NCBI GenBank assembly: GCA_910585265.1
Contig: CAJUCA010000002.1
Span: 1 to 64,000 of the forward strand
Origin: an uncultured Oscillospiraceae bacterium
GTDB taxonomy: Bacteria; Bacillota; Clostridia; Oscillospirales; Oscillospiraceae
DNA: 64,000 nt
Direction: 5' to 3'
This document shows positions 32,570 through 41,742 of this stretch, in pieces. The notes beneath the pieces are model-generated. The model worked only from the letters and a program-made list of their open reading frames with translations, was not told where the DNA came from and searched no databases. The stretch's first letter is position 1. Every line of letters starts with the position of its first letter. A program made the translations under genes and the position numbers.

Positions 32570-34881
32570 TTCAGCATAATATCATGGCTATGTCCGCCTA
32601 CCGGAACTACACCAACAACGTCTCCGCCATGAAGAAGAACCTGGAGAAGCTCTCCTCCGGCTACAAGATCAACCGCGCCGGTGACGACGCCGCCGGTCTG
32701 GCCATTTCCGAGAAGATGCGCGCCCAGATCACCGGCCTCCAGACCGCGCAGAAGAACGCCAAGGACGGCATCTCCCTGGTGCAGACCGCCGAGGGCGCGC
32801 TGACTGAGGTCCACGATATGCTCAACCGTATGGTGGAGCTGGCCACCATGTCCGCCAACGGCACCTATGACAACACCACCGACCGCGCCCAGCTCCAGAA
32901 GGAGATGGATCAGCTCAACGACGAGATCAACCGCATCGCTGATTCCGCCAACTTCAACGGCATCAAGCTGCTGGACGGCTCCATGGACGCCAAGGGCAAT
33001 ATCCGGGGCACCGGTTCCGCCGCCGCCCCCGGCAGTGTGACGTCTATCGGCATCCCCGATGTGGGTCCAACTCTGCACACAAACACCATCCTGCACACCG
33101 GCGCGGCCACCGGAAGCACGGGCACCGAGTTCTCCGTGGATCTCCACGACGTGAAGTTCGACGGCAAGGTGGGCGATGAGCTGACCATCACCCTGGGTGA
33201 GGCCTCCAAGGCCACCGCCATTAAGCTGACCGTTAAAACCGCCGCGTCCAAAGGCTACACCGCTGGCGATATTGCCAGTGCGCTGACTGGCGGTGCTAAG
33301 GCCGCTAACTTTGACATCACGGTGGACGGCAATGCGTTCACGCCCGGTGCTGCCGCCGAGCTGACCATTGGCGGCGGCAAGTTCACCCTGGCCGACGGCG
33401 GCAATGGCCGGATCAGCTTTACCCAGAAGGGCATCCCCGCCACCGGTTCCGAGGAAGTCCTGGGCGGCATGAAGGTCAGCGTGTCCAGCACGCCTAAGAA
33501 TCCGGCGGTTACAGGCACTATCACCAAGGCGAGTGCGACCGAGACAACCGCTGGTGCTGCGGCTGCGGCCGCGGTCTACACCTATAGCTTTGCCGGTATC
33601 ACCAAGGTTACTGCGGGCGACTATGACATTGAGATCGCCGGAAAGAAGTATACCATCAGCGTTACCGACACCGAGGCTTCTGCCGCCAGCGATGCCACAA
33701 AGGCCGCTAAGCTCGTGGCCGATAAGGTAGTTGCCGCGATTACTGCCGCCAACGACAAATTTGCGGATGGCATTGGCACCAATACCAACTATACTGTTGC
33801 CGCTGGCACTGGCGGTAAGATCACGTTCACCGCTTCCGGCAACGGTACAATTGCCGCCAGCAACGCGCCTACTGGCGATATCTCCATCGCCGCCCAGACC
33901 CGCACCACCGCCCACAAGGGCGACTACAACACCCAGACCACCGATGTGAAGAACGTGGCTTTCGGCGGCAGCCAGCGGCTGGCCAGCACCACCTTTACCC
34001 TGGATGCGAGCAAGGTGAAGGTCGGCGATTCCATCATCATCGGCGGCACCGAGTACACCTTCTCCGCCGCCTCCGCCGACAAGGGCAACGCCAACAACAA
34101 GGTCTATATCGGCGACATGGTGGACGCGGACGGCAACCTGAAGACCGGTTACGACCTGGGCGAGATCGCCCGCCGGATCAGCGATTCCGCCGCCAACAAC
34201 ACCACCTGGACCGTGGGTGTGGCTGGCAGCTCCGGCAAGATCACCCTGACGGAAAAGACCGACGCCAACGGCGTTGCTACCGGCAACGACGCGGCCAAGG
34301 GTTATCTGAAAAACGGCCTGGATCTGACCACCAAGGAAGGCATCGCCGCCACCCTGGGCTACAAGGCCGGGGACGCCGCCGCCGTTGCCCCCGACAAGGG
34401 CAGTGCGCTGACCCTCCAGATTGGCGATACCGCCGATTCCTACAACCAGCTGAAGGTGAATATCAAGGATATGCACGCCGACCGTCTGGGCAAGGACTAC
34501 CAGAAGGACGCCGACGGCAATTACGTGAAGGACGCCGACGGCGAGCTGGTTCTGGACGAGAGCACCGACAGCCTGGACGACATCCGGATCGACAACCAGG
34601 CCGACGCCGCCAAGGCCGTGGACGTGATCAAGCGGGCCATCAACCAGGTCTCCGACCTGCGCGGCACCCTGGGCGCGACCCAGAACCGTCTGGACCACAC
34701 CATCAACAACCTGTCCGTCATGACCGAGAACATCCAGGACGCCGAGAGCACCATCCGCGACGTGGACGTGGCCGAGGAAATGATGGCCTACACCAAGAAC
34801 AACATCCTGATCCAGTCCGCCCAGGCCATGCTGGCCCAGGCCAACCAGGTGCCCCAGGGCGTGCTCCAGCTCCTCCAGTAA
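32563..34881 (+). CDS. Flagellin with very large variable region
   Basis: This 772-residue flagellin has a conserved D0/D1 N-terminus ([40 protein letters not shown]) up to about residue 145 and a D1/D0 C-terminus from about 675 ([32 protein letters not shown]). Between lie some 530 residues rich in Ala, Thr, Gly, Lys and Asp that form several beta-rich modules, two of which open with related Val-Gly-Asp turns. Typical clostridial flagellins are 270-400 residues. No HExxH protease motif was seen in the insert. Export and modification genes follow, consistent with an exposed, modified filament. Confidence 0.95.
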   Translation: MRIQHNIMAMSAYRNYTNNVSAMKKNLEKLSSGYKINRAGDDAAGLAISEKMRAQITGLQTAQKNAKDGISLVQTAEGALTEVHDMLNRMVELATMSANGTYDNTTDRAQLQKEMDQLNDEINRIADSANFNGIKLLDGSMDAKGNIRGTGSAAAPGSVTSIGIPDVGPTLHTNTILHTGAATGSTGTEFSVDLHDVKFDGKVGDELTITLGEASKATAIKLTVKTAASKGYTAGDIASALTGGAKAANFDITVDGNAFTPGAAAELTIGGGKFTLADGGNGRISFTQKGIPATGSEEVLGGMKVSVSSTPKNPAVTGTITKASATETTAGAAAAAAVYTYSFAGITKVTAGDYDIEIAGKKYTISVTDTEASAASDATKAAKLVADKVVAAITAANDKFADGIGTNTNYTVAAGTGGKITFTASGNGTIAASNAPTGDISIAAQTRTTAHKGDYNTQTTDVKNVAFGGSQRLASTTFTLDASKVKVGDSIIIGGTEYTFSAASADKGNANNKVYIGDMVDADGNLKTGYDLGEIARRISDSAANNTTWTVGVAGSSGKITLTEKTDANGVATGNDAAKGYLKNGLDLTTKEGIAATLGYKAGDAAAVAPDKGSALTLQIGDTADSYNQLKVNIKDMHADRLGKDYQKDADGNYVKDADGELVLDESTDSLDDIRIDNQADAAKAVDVIKRAINQVSDLRGTLGATQNRLDHTINNLSVMTENIQDAESTIRDVDVAEEMMAYTKNNILIQSAQAMLAQANQVPQGVLQLLQ

Positions 34882-34921
34882 GAGGCCGGGGATTGTTTTT
34901 ACAAAGCGCATAGACCCAACA

Positions 34922-34949
34922 GCGGGGGCGGGCTTCGGCCCGCTCCCGC
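34922..34949 (+). terminator. UUCG-loop hairpin after flagellin
   Basis: A 12-base GC-rich stem (34922-34933 with 34938-34949, one G-T pair) is closed by a TTCG loop 40 bases after the flagellin stop. The following U content (CTGCCTTTG) is weak, so it probably lowers but does not abolish transcription into the modification genes. Confidence 0.6.
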
Positions 34950-34987
34950 CTGCCTTTGCCCTGCACCCACCGAAAGGAATTGACATC

Positions 34988-37003
34988 ATGACTGCAATCG
35001 AAATTGCCCGCCGCATGGCGGAGCTGGGGGAGCCCGCGAAGGCCCGCGAGGCGTACTCCCTGGCCATCCATGAAAACGCCGGGGCCGACCCGGCCCAGGA
35101 CATGGAGGCCGCCCTCTACATCCTTCAGGCCGGGGGGAATTACAAAACCTCCTACACCTGCTTTGTGGACCTCTACAACCGGGGACATTTTCAGGAGGAC
35201 TGCCTGAGCATTCTGACGGAGGCGTTTTACGCCCCCAACGTGAAGGAACAGCAGAGCCGCTATGAGCGCAACTGCAAGCTGCTGGGCAAGTATCCCTACC
35301 TGTTCCGCCGGGACTTCCCGGAGTTTGACACGCTGCCCATCAAGTTTTTCCCCTTTGACGACGAGAGCTACGTGCCCTTTGACACGCGGGAGGGCCGTTT
35401 CGGCGGGCACATCGCGCCCAGGAGGCAGATTGTCAGCCGCAATTTCTTCAAGGATCTGGAAAAGCCCATTCTCGCGGAGAACGTGTTTTCCCAGTATGAG
35501 CTGGAGTACCTCAACGACAACGTGCGGAAAAGTGAGCACATCGGTCGGGAAAACCACATCTACCTGCACTATTCGGATTGGCTGGAGTTCTGCTCCTACC
35601 TGCAATGCCTCAACCTGCGCCCCCTGCTGGAGCAGGAGAAAATCGTTTTCCTGATCGGCGGTGAGCGTTCCCAGTATCCCATTGACTTCAAGGCCCGCTT
35701 TGGCGTTGACTATGGCGGGTATCCGGTGAAGCCCCTGTCGATCCGGGATTTCAGCCGCTTGGTCTGGCACACCCAGCTGGCCACCCACAACGGCGGCGAC
35801 TTCTTCAACGAGATTTTCGACGGGCATCCCAACCTGCTGGCGGCCCCCTCGGTGATGTTCGACAGCATTGAGGAGACAGTGGGCAAGATTGAGGCCGCGC
35901 TGAAATCCAGTGCCAGCGCGCGGGAGGCGGTGAAGAACCTGCCCGACTGGAGCGTCAAGACGGTGGAGGAGCTGTACCTGCTCCGGGACCGCACCGGGAA
36001 GGACATTCTGGTGGCCATGTTCCTCAACGAAAAGGGGGGCGCGGATTTTCTGGACAAGTCCGCCCGCATCGCGCCCGCCGTGTTTTTCCAGCCCCACTTC
36101 TCCAACATTCTCTATACCATGACGGCGGCTTCGGAGACCAACCGCCGCGTCACGCTCTACTCCGAGCAGTATGAGCAGATCCGGAATTCCCCCCTGTTCC
36201 GGAACTTCAAGTACATCAAAACCTTTACCCCCATGCGCCGCCCCACCACCAGCCACGGGGCCACGGTGAAGTTCATGTATGCCAACACCATGGAGCCCAG
36301 GGAGGACGGCAAAAAGGGCGTGGTGTCCGACGCCCTCTCCCAGCGTATCCTGAACCGCAGCTTCATGATCGATTGGCAGGACCGGCTGTATATGGACAGC
36401 GTTCTGGTCCGCTTTGAGGACGGAAAGCTGAACCCCAAGGCCACCTTCACCGCGCTGGCGGCGTTCCTGGACCTGCCCTACACCCAGAGCATGACCTACT
36501 GCTCCCTGAAGGGGGAGATTGACCCCGAGTCCCTGGAGGGCAATGATCTGGGCTTTTCCACCGCCGCCATTTACCGCACCTATGACGACTACGCCAACGA
36601 TGCGGAGCGGTACTTCTTGGAATATTTCCTCCGGGACGCCTATGAGTATTACGGCTATGATTTCCAGTATTACGACCAGGCCCCGGTGGACGAGGAACGC
36701 CTGCGTGATCTGGCGGGGCGGTTCACCGCGATCGACCACTACATCGGGGAGAGCTGGCGGCGCAACGTGTTCAGCACCGTGGAGATCCGGCGGGACGGGC
36801 AGGGCATTTCCGCCGGACAGCGGGAGCTGACCATTGAGGAGATGGTGAAAAACCAGCTCAGGGAGATCCGGGAAAACCGTCTGCGGACGGCCATGTTTCT
36901 GCTGAACAACCGCTATTTCATCAACAAGGACGGCCAGCCCCTGCACATGATGCCCAAGCTGGAGCTGGACCCGGAGCTGCTGGAGCAGCCGCTGTACCAC
37001 TGA
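34988..37003 (+). CDS. Sulfotransferase-like protein, probable flagellin modification enzyme
   Basis: This is a 671-residue cytoplasmic protein. The first 110 residues are helical and TPR-like (ARRMAELGEPAKAREAYSLA). The middle is unrecognised. In the C-terminal half, KYIKTFTPMRRPTTSHG (about 408-424) resembles the 3-prime phosphate-binding segment of sulfotransferases, and residues 474-498 (VRFEDGKLNPKATF, then FLDLPY) closely resemble their YEDL-xx-P-x-x-T-LxxFLGLP segment. A classical PRSGTT loop is not evident. The next gene encodes an APS-kinase domain that would make the donor PAPS. It follows flagellin directly, so flagellin or its glycan is the likely acceptor. Confidence 0.55.
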   Translation: MTAIEIARRMAELGEPAKAREAYSLAIHENAGADPAQDMEAALYILQAGGNYKTSYTCFVDLYNRGHFQEDCLSILTEAFYAPNVKEQQSRYERNCKLLGKYPYLFRRDFPEFDTLPIKFFPFDDESYVPFDTREGRFGGHIAPRRQIVSRNFFKDLEKPILAENVFSQYELEYLNDNVRKSEHIGRENHIYLHYSDWLEFCSYLQCLNLRPLLEQEKIVFLIGGERSQYPIDFKARFGVDYGGYPVKPLSIRDFSRLVWHTQLATHNGGDFFNEIFDGHPNLLAAPSVMFDSIEETVGKIEAALKSSASAREAVKNLPDWSVKTVEELYLLRDRTGKDILVAMFLNEKGGADFLDKSARIAPAVFFQPHFSNILYTMTAASETNRRVTLYSEQYEQIRNSPLFRNFKYIKTFTPMRRPTTSHGATVKFMYANTMEPREDGKKGVVSDALSQRILNRSFMIDWQDRLYMDSVLVRFEDGKLNPKATFTALAAFLDLPYTQSMTYCSLKGEIDPESLEGNDLGFSTAAIYRTYDDYANDAERYFLEYFLRDAYEYYGYDFQYYDQAPVDEERLRDLAGRFTAIDHYIGESWRRNVFSTVEIRRDGQGISAGQRELTIEEMVKNQLREIRENRLRTAMFLLNNRYFINKDGQPLHMMPKLELDPELLEQPLYH

Positions 37004-37015
37004 GGGGGGATCGGG

Positions 37016-38167
37016 ATGAGCCAACAGGGAACCGTATACTTTTTCACCGGACTGTCCGGAGCGGGCAAGACGACCCTCGGCGGGCTGTTCCACCAGCGGC
37101 TGAAGGCCGCCAAGCCCAACGTGGTATTGCTGGACGGGGACGAGATCCGGGGGGCCTTTGGCGAGGACGTGGGCTACACCCAGGAGGAGCGTCTGCGCTG
37201 GGCACAGCGCATTTTCCGGGTGTGCCGGCTGCTGTCCGGACAGGGGATCGACGTGGTGGTGTGCTCCATTGCCATGTACGGGAGCGTCCGGCAGTGGAAC
37301 CGGGCAAATATCCCAAACTACAAGGAGATCTACGTCAAGGCCAGCCGGGACACCCTGCTCCAGCGCAACCAGAAGGGGCTTTATACGGCGGGGAAAAACG
37401 TGGTGGGCATCGACCTCCCCTTCGAGGAGCCGCAGACGCCCGATATTGTGCTCCCCAACGACGGCGACCGCACGCCGCTGGAGCTGGTGGAGCAGCTGGA
37501 GGGGATACTGTGCCCGAATATTGTGGAGGATACCGTGGACAACTCCGCCTATTGGAACCAGTATTATAAAAACCGGGTATGCCCGGAGGAGCCTTCGGCC
37601 TTTGCCCGGTACGTGTCCACGCTGGTGGAGCCGGGGAAGCGGATGGTGGAGCTGGGGTGCGGCAACGGGCGGGACGCGGTGTTTTTCGCCGCCCGGGGGC
37701 TGGACGTCACGGCGGTGGATATGTCCCGGGAGGCGGTCGCCCAGCTGCGAAGCCGGGGGATTGCCAACGCTGCGTTTTTGTGCGGGGATTTCGTCAACTC
37801 GGAGATTCACCGTCCCGAGAGCTATGACTACGCCTACAGCCGGTTTACCATCCACTCCATCAACCGGGGCCAGGAGCAGGTGCTGCTGAACAACCTGTTC
37901 CGGGGGCTGCGCCCGGGAGGGAAGCTGTTTATTGAGGTGCGGGGGGTAAACGACCCCCTGTTCGGCAAGGGAAAGCAGGTGGAACGCAACGCCTACTTCT
38001 ATGACAACCACTACCGCCGCTTCATCGTGCTGGACGAGCTGACGGATTCCCTGGAGCAACGGGGGTTCCGGGTGGAGTACGCCCAGGAGCGCACGGGCTT
38101 CGCGCCCTATGGCAACGACGATCCCCCGGTGATCCGCGTTGTGGCGGCAAAGCCGGAGGGAGAATGA
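37016..38167 (+). CDS. APS kinase (CysC-like) / SAM methyltransferase fusion
   Basis: Residues 1-165 match adenylylsulfate kinase: Walker A GLSGAGKTT (12-20), LLDGDEIRGAFG, VCSIAMYGSVRQWNR, then RNQKGLYTAGKNVVGIDLPF, where common enzymes have RDPKGLYKKA. This would phosphorylate APS to PAPS. Residues 175-383 are a class I methyltransferase (VELGCGNGRDAVFFA at 211-225, AVDMSREAV). The fusion is unusual. It follows the sulfotransferase-like gene by 12 bases, so donor synthesis and transfer appear linked. CysC-like kinases also act in O-methyl-phosphoramidate synthesis on capsules, which is an alternative that would explain the methyltransferase. Confidence 0.75.
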   Translation: MSQQGTVYFFTGLSGAGKTTLGGLFHQRLKAAKPNVVLLDGDEIRGAFGEDVGYTQEERLRWAQRIFRVCRLLSGQGIDVVVCSIAMYGSVRQWNRANIPNYKEIYVKASRDTLLQRNQKGLYTAGKNVVGIDLPFEEPQTPDIVLPNDGDRTPLELVEQLEGILCPNIVEDTVDNSAYWNQYYKNRVCPEEPSAFARYVSTLVEPGKRMVELGCGNGRDAVFFAARGLDVTAVDMSREAVAQLRSRGIANAAFLCGDFVNSEIHRPESYDYAYSRFTIHSINRGQEQVLLNNLFRGLRPGGKLFIEVRGVNDPLFGKGKQVERNAYFYDNHYRRFIVLDELTDSLEQRGFRVEYAQERTGFAPYGNDDPPVIRVVAAKPEGE

Positions 38168-38186
38168 TGGGACCGTCAATCCCGAA

Positions 38187-38270
38187 AAACCCTGTATTCA
38201 CAGCCAAAAATGCCGTCTGGCGGGAAAAGACCCGGCCAGACGGCATTTTAAGGCTGTAAATACAGGGTTT
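38187..38270. repeat. Palindromic MITE-like repeat, copy C (84 bp)
   Basis: This is an almost perfect hairpin: AAACCCTGTATTCACAGCC pairs with its near-complement at the right end, and ATGCCGTCTGG with CCAGACGGCAT nearer the centre. It lies between converging genes (APS kinase fusion and dapB) and could serve both as terminator. It shares its ends with copies at 8358 and 13169. Confidence 0.8.
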
Positions 38271-38280
38271 GACGCGCCCG

Positions 38281-39039
38281 CTAACGGGCGATGAGGTCGG
38301 ACATATCGTACATACCCGGCGTGTCCACGCCCGCCAGGAACTTGGCTGCCCGCACCGCGCCCGCGGCGAACACCTCCCGGCTGGCGGCGTGGTGGCTGAA
38401 CTCAATCACCTCGTCCCGGCCCGCGAATACCACGGAGTGGTCCCCCACAATGGTGCCCCCCCGGAGGGAGGAGATACCGATCTCCCGGCTGTCCCGGGGC
38501 TTGCGGACGCTGTAGCGGTCATAGACGTATTCCGGCTCGTAGGGCAGGGCGGAGGCCGCCGCGTCCGCCAGCATCAGGGCGGTGCCGCTGGGGGCGTCCA
38601 GCTTCCGGCGGTGGTGGCGTTCGGTGATCTCCACGTCGAATCCGTCCCCAAGGAGGGCCGCGGCCTGCCTGACCAGCTCCAGCAGCACGTTGATGCCGAT
38701 GGACATATTGGCGGAGCGGAAGATGGGGACGGCCCCGGACGCCGCCTCAATTTTGGCGAGCTGCTCCTCCGAGTACCCGGTGGTGGCCAGGACGGCGGGC
38801 AGCTTCCGCTGGGCGCAGAACTCCAGCAGCCCCTCCAGGGCGGCGGGGTGGGAGAAGTCGATCAGCACGTCCCCCGGAGCGGCGCAGGCGGCGGGGCTGG
38901 AAAACACGGGGAAGCCCTCCATGGGCTGGGCCAGCAGGTCGATCCCGGCGGACACCTCCACCTCCGGGTCGCCGGCGCAGATATCCGCCACCACCCGGCC
39001 CATGTGGCCGCAGCAGCCGGAGAGGATAATCTTTTGCAT
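38281..39039 (-). CDS. dapB: 4-hydroxy-tetrahydrodipicolinate reductase
   Basis: This 252-residue NAD(P)H-dependent enzyme belongs to the lysine/diaminopimelate pathway. The nucleotide-binding start is MQKIILSGCCGHMGRVVADI, with DFSHPAALE, ATTGYSEEQL and the catalytic loop EITERHHRRKLDAPSGTA (His-His and Lys). AAAGGAG precedes the ATG at 39039. A longer overlapping frame to 40017 is a shadow of dapA. It ends the asd-dapA-dapB cluster. Confidence 0.95.
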   Translation of the reverse strand: MQKIILSGCCGHMGRVVADICAGDPEVEVSAGIDLLAQPMEGFPVFSSPAACAAPGDVLIDFSHPAALEGLLEFCAQRKLPAVLATTGYSEEQLAKIEAASGAVPIFRSANMSIGINVLLELVRQAAALLGDGFDVEITERHHRRKLDAPSGTALMLADAAASALPYEPEYVYDRYSVRKPRDSREIGISSLRGGTIVGDHSVVFAGRDEVIEFSHHAASREVFAAGAVRAAKFLAGVDTPGMYDMSDLIAR

Positions 39040-39094
39040 ACAAATGGCTCCTTTTGGGCCGCGCCACCCCCCAGGAGGGCACGGCAAACTCTTG

Positions 39095-39256
39095 AGGAAG
39101 CACTGATTCCATGCGCCTGCGGCACTTCCCGGGCCTTTTTCGCCACAGCTGCGTTGCAATTTCTTGAAATCAACCAATGATTCCTGGGAAATCGCGCCTT
39201 GCTGTGACGAAAAACTCCTCGCGAATTGCTCTTGCCGATGGAATCGATCCTTCCTT
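39095..39256. repeat. Long palindromic repeat between dapA and dapB (MITE-like, second type)
   Basis: About 160 bases form one imperfect hairpin: AGGAAGCACTGATTCCAT on the left against ATGGAATCGATCCTTCCT on the right, and TTTTTCGCCACAG against CTGTGACGAAAAA nearer the centre. The terminal sequence differs from copies A-C, but the middle (TTTTTCGCC, GCGTTGCAATTTCTTG) resembles copy B. It runs up to the dapA stop codon. Confidence 0.72.
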
Positions 39257-40145
39257 ACTTCAGCAGTCCCGCCCGCTCCATGGCGCGGCGGAGGGTGTCC
39301 AGGTTCTTGTCCGAGATGTCGCACAGGGGCAGGCGCAGGGAGCCCGCGTCCATGCCCAGCAGGTTCATGGCGGCCTTGATGGGGATGGGGTTCACCTCGG
39401 TGAACAGGGCGTCGATCAGATCCATGTACCGGATCTGGAGCTGGGAGGCGGCGGCGAAGTCGTTGTCCAGACACAGGTGGGTCATTTCCGCCATCACCTC
39501 CGGGACGATGTTGGAGGCCACCGAGATCACGCCCTTGGCCCCCAGAGCCATCATGGGCACCACCTGGTCGTCGTTGCCGGACCAGATGTAGAAGTCGTCC
39601 CCGCAGAGGAACCGGGTGTGGGCCAGCAGGGAGAAGTTGCCGCTGGCCTCCTTGACGCCGTTGATCTTGGGGTTCTCGGAGAGGATCTTGTAGGTCTCGG
39701 CGGTGAAGGACACCCCGGTGCGCCCGGGCACGTTGTAGAGGATGATGGGCAGCTCCACCCGGTCGGCTATGTACTCGTAGTGCTTGATCAGCCCGGTCTG
39801 GCTGGCCTTGTTGTAGTAGGGGGTGACGTGGAGCAGGGCGTCCGCCCCGGAGTCCTGGGCGTGCTGGGACAGGTAGACGGCGGCGGAGGTGTCGTTGGAC
39901 CCCGCCCCCGCAATGACCTTCACCCGGTGGTTCACCCGCTTCACGCAGAACTCCACGGCGGCGATGTGCTCCCGGATGGACATGGTGGCGGACTCCCCGG
40001 TGGTGCCGCACACGCACACCGCGTCCACCCCCGCTTCGATCTGGGCGTCGATGAGGCGGCCGAAGGCATCGTAGTTGATGATGTTGCTCTGATCAAAGGG
40101 GGTGATCAGGGCGGGGCAGGAGCCGGTAAAGACGGGTGTTCTCAT
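39255..40145 (-). CDS. dapA: 4-hydroxy-tetrahydrodipicolinate synthase
   Basis: This 296-residue TIM-barrel aldolase joins pyruvate and aspartate semialdehyde. It has the family motifs CGTTGESATMS (pyruvate carboxylate binding), YYNKASQTGL, the catalytic Tyr in YNVPGRTG and the Schiff-base Lys in GVKEASGN. Its stop codon lies in the edge of a palindromic repeat. It is downstream of asd, separated by one low-GC unknown gene. Confidence 0.96.
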   Translation of the reverse strand: MRTPVFTGSCPALITPFDQSNIINYDAFGRLIDAQIEAGVDAVCVCGTTGESATMSIREHIAAVEFCVKRVNHRVKVIAGAGSNDTSAAVYLSQHAQDSGADALLHVTPYYNKASQTGLIKHYEYIADRVELPIILYNVPGRTGVSFTAETYKILSENPKINGVKEASGNFSLLAHTRFLCGDDFYIWSGNDDQVVPMMALGAKGVISVASNIVPEVMAEMTHLCLDNDFAAASQLQIRYMDLIDALFTEVNPIPIKAAMNLLGMDAGSLRLPLCDISDKNLDTLRRAMERAGLLK

Positions 40146-40170
40146 GATAAAATCGCCCTTTCTGATAATT

Positions 40171-40533
40171 TCAAATCCATATGATCGGTTCCTTTAAGTT
40201 GTGCTTCCGGAGGATGCCAGCCTCAATGTTCTCATATAGAGCAAGCCCTTCCGGTGAATCAGGAGGTGGCAGGATAGCATTTTCAGGAAGATGATTGCCA
40301 AAATACATATCCATCGCGGAATAGTAATAGGGCCAGTCGTGACCGTGCAGAGAAGCAGACAAAAAGGTATCGATACCTTCAAAGAATGGTATGCGTGTTT
40401 CTACGCAGGCATTTGCCTGTTGATAGGAGACACCGGCATACTCGACAATCAACCATTTGAACAATTCACAACAGCTATATTGGTTGACAATAACAATATC
40501 TGTTCCATCGGACAAAATGATATTGTCGCGCAT
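40171..40533 (-). CDS. Hypothetical low-GC protein inserted between asd and dapA
   Basis: This 120-residue soluble protein starts MRDNIILSDGTDIVIVNQYS, rich in aromatic residues (HGHDWPYYYSAMDMYFGNH). No family is recognised. GC content is far below that of the neighbouring genes, which suggests recent transfer. Its ATG shares one base with the asd stop codon (TAATG), so it is translated by coupling. An immunity-like role is conceivable from size and composition, but nothing in the sequence proves it. Confidence 0.6.
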   Translation of the reverse strand: MRDNIILSDGTDIVIVNQYSCCELFKWLIVEYAGVSYQQANACVETRIPFFEGIDTFLSASLHGHDWPYYYSAMDMYFGNHLPENAILPPPDSPEGLALYENIEAGILRKHNLKEPIIWI

Positions 40534-41618
40534 TATTTGTGCCCGATATAACCCTCGGCGCACAGCAGCTCGGCCAGCTCCACGCCGCCGCCCGCCGCGC
40601 CCCGCAGGGTGTTGTGGGACAGGGAGACAAACTTGTAATCGTACTGGCTATCCGGGCGCAGGCGGCCGATAGACACCGCCATACCCCCCTCCAGGTCCCG
40701 GTCCAGGCGTGCCTGGGGGCGGTCCGGCTCCTCGAAGTAGTGGAGGAACTGCCTGGGGGCGGAGGGCAGCTCCAGCTCCTGGGCGCGGCCCTTGAAGCCG
40801 GCCCACGCCTCCTTCATCTGCTCCATGGTGGGCTTGTTCCGGAAGGTGATGAAGGCGGCGGCGGTGTGGCCGTTGGACACAGGCACCCGCAGGCACTGGG
40901 CGGTGATGGACACGCCCTGGGCGTTGACGATCCTCCCGCCCTCCACACGGCCCCACACCTTCAGCGGCTCCCGCTCGCTCTTTTCCTCCTCGCCGCCGAT
41001 GTAGGGGATCAGGTTATCCACCATCTCGGGCCAGGTGGCGAAGGTCTTGCCCGCCCCGGAGATGGCCTGATAGGTGCACACCAGCACCTTCTCCACGCCA
41101 AACTCCCGCAGGGGGGACAGGGCGGGAACGTAGCTCTGGATGGAGCAGTTGGACTTTACCGCGATGAAGCCCCGCTTGGTGCCCAGACGCTGCCGCTGGG
41201 CCTTGATGACCTCAATGTGCTCCGGGTTCACCTCGGGGATAACCATGGGCACATCGTCCGTCCAGCGGTGGGCGGAGTTGTTGGACACCACCGGGCACTC
41301 GTGGCGGGCGTAGTCCTCCTCCAAGGCCCGGATCTCGTCCTTCTTCATGTCCACGGCGGAGAACACGAAGTCCACCATGCCGCAGATCTTTTCCACATCG
41401 TCCTGGGCGGAGAGCAGCACCAGATCCCTGGCCTGCTCCGGGATGGGGGTGTCCATGGCCCAGCGGCCCGCCACCGCCTCCTCGTACCGCTTCCCGGCGG
41501 ACCGGGGGCTGGCGGCCACCGCGGTGAGCTGGAACCAGGGGTGGTTTTCCAAGAGGGTGACAAAACGCTGGCCCACCATTCCGGTCGCGCCGATAACGCC
41601 CACTTTATATTGCTCCAT
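40533..41618 (-). CDS. asd: Aspartate-semialdehyde dehydrogenase
   Basis: The 361-residue enzyme reduces aspartyl phosphate to aspartate semialdehyde for lysine/diaminopimelate and threonine synthesis. The NADP-binding start is MEQYKVGVIGATGMVGQRFV, the catalytic Cys is in KSNCSIQSYV, and SNGHTAAAF supplies the active-site His. AGGAGG precedes the ATG at 41618; an upstream in-frame ATG at 41744 lies in the promoter and is not used. It leads the asd / unknown / dapA / dapB cluster. Confidence 0.95.
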   Translation of the reverse strand: MEQYKVGVIGATGMVGQRFVTLLENHPWFQLTAVAASPRSAGKRYEEAVAGRWAMDTPIPEQARDLVLLSAQDDVEKICGMVDFVFSAVDMKKDEIRALEEDYARHECPVVSNNSAHRWTDDVPMVIPEVNPEHIEVIKAQRQRLGTKRGFIAVKSNCSIQSYVPALSPLREFGVEKVLVCTYQAISGAGKTFATWPEMVDNLIPYIGGEEEKSEREPLKVWGRVEGGRIVNAQGVSITAQCLRVPVSNGHTAAAFITFRNKPTMEQMKEAWAGFKGRAQELELPSAPRQFLHYFEEPDRPQARLDRDLEGGMAVSIGRLRPDSQYDYKFVSLSHNTLRGAAGGGVELAELLCAEGYIGHK

Positions 41619-41742
41619 GACAATCTGCCTCCTGTGCGCCCGCCGGGAATTTGGGGCTTGCGGCCTGACGGCGGATACGCTATAATAAAAATACTGTCGA
41701 AATCCGGGGTACGCGGGGCACGGCCCCGCAGTATCTCCTACC

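Noticed and set aside
32563-34881. Flagellinolysin (flagellin with protease insert)
   Set aside because: The long insert has no HExxH zinc-protease motif.
41619-41735. Lysine riboswitch in the asd leader
   Set aside because: The leader is only about 115 bases and lacks the conserved lysine-riboswitch core and a terminator with U-tract.
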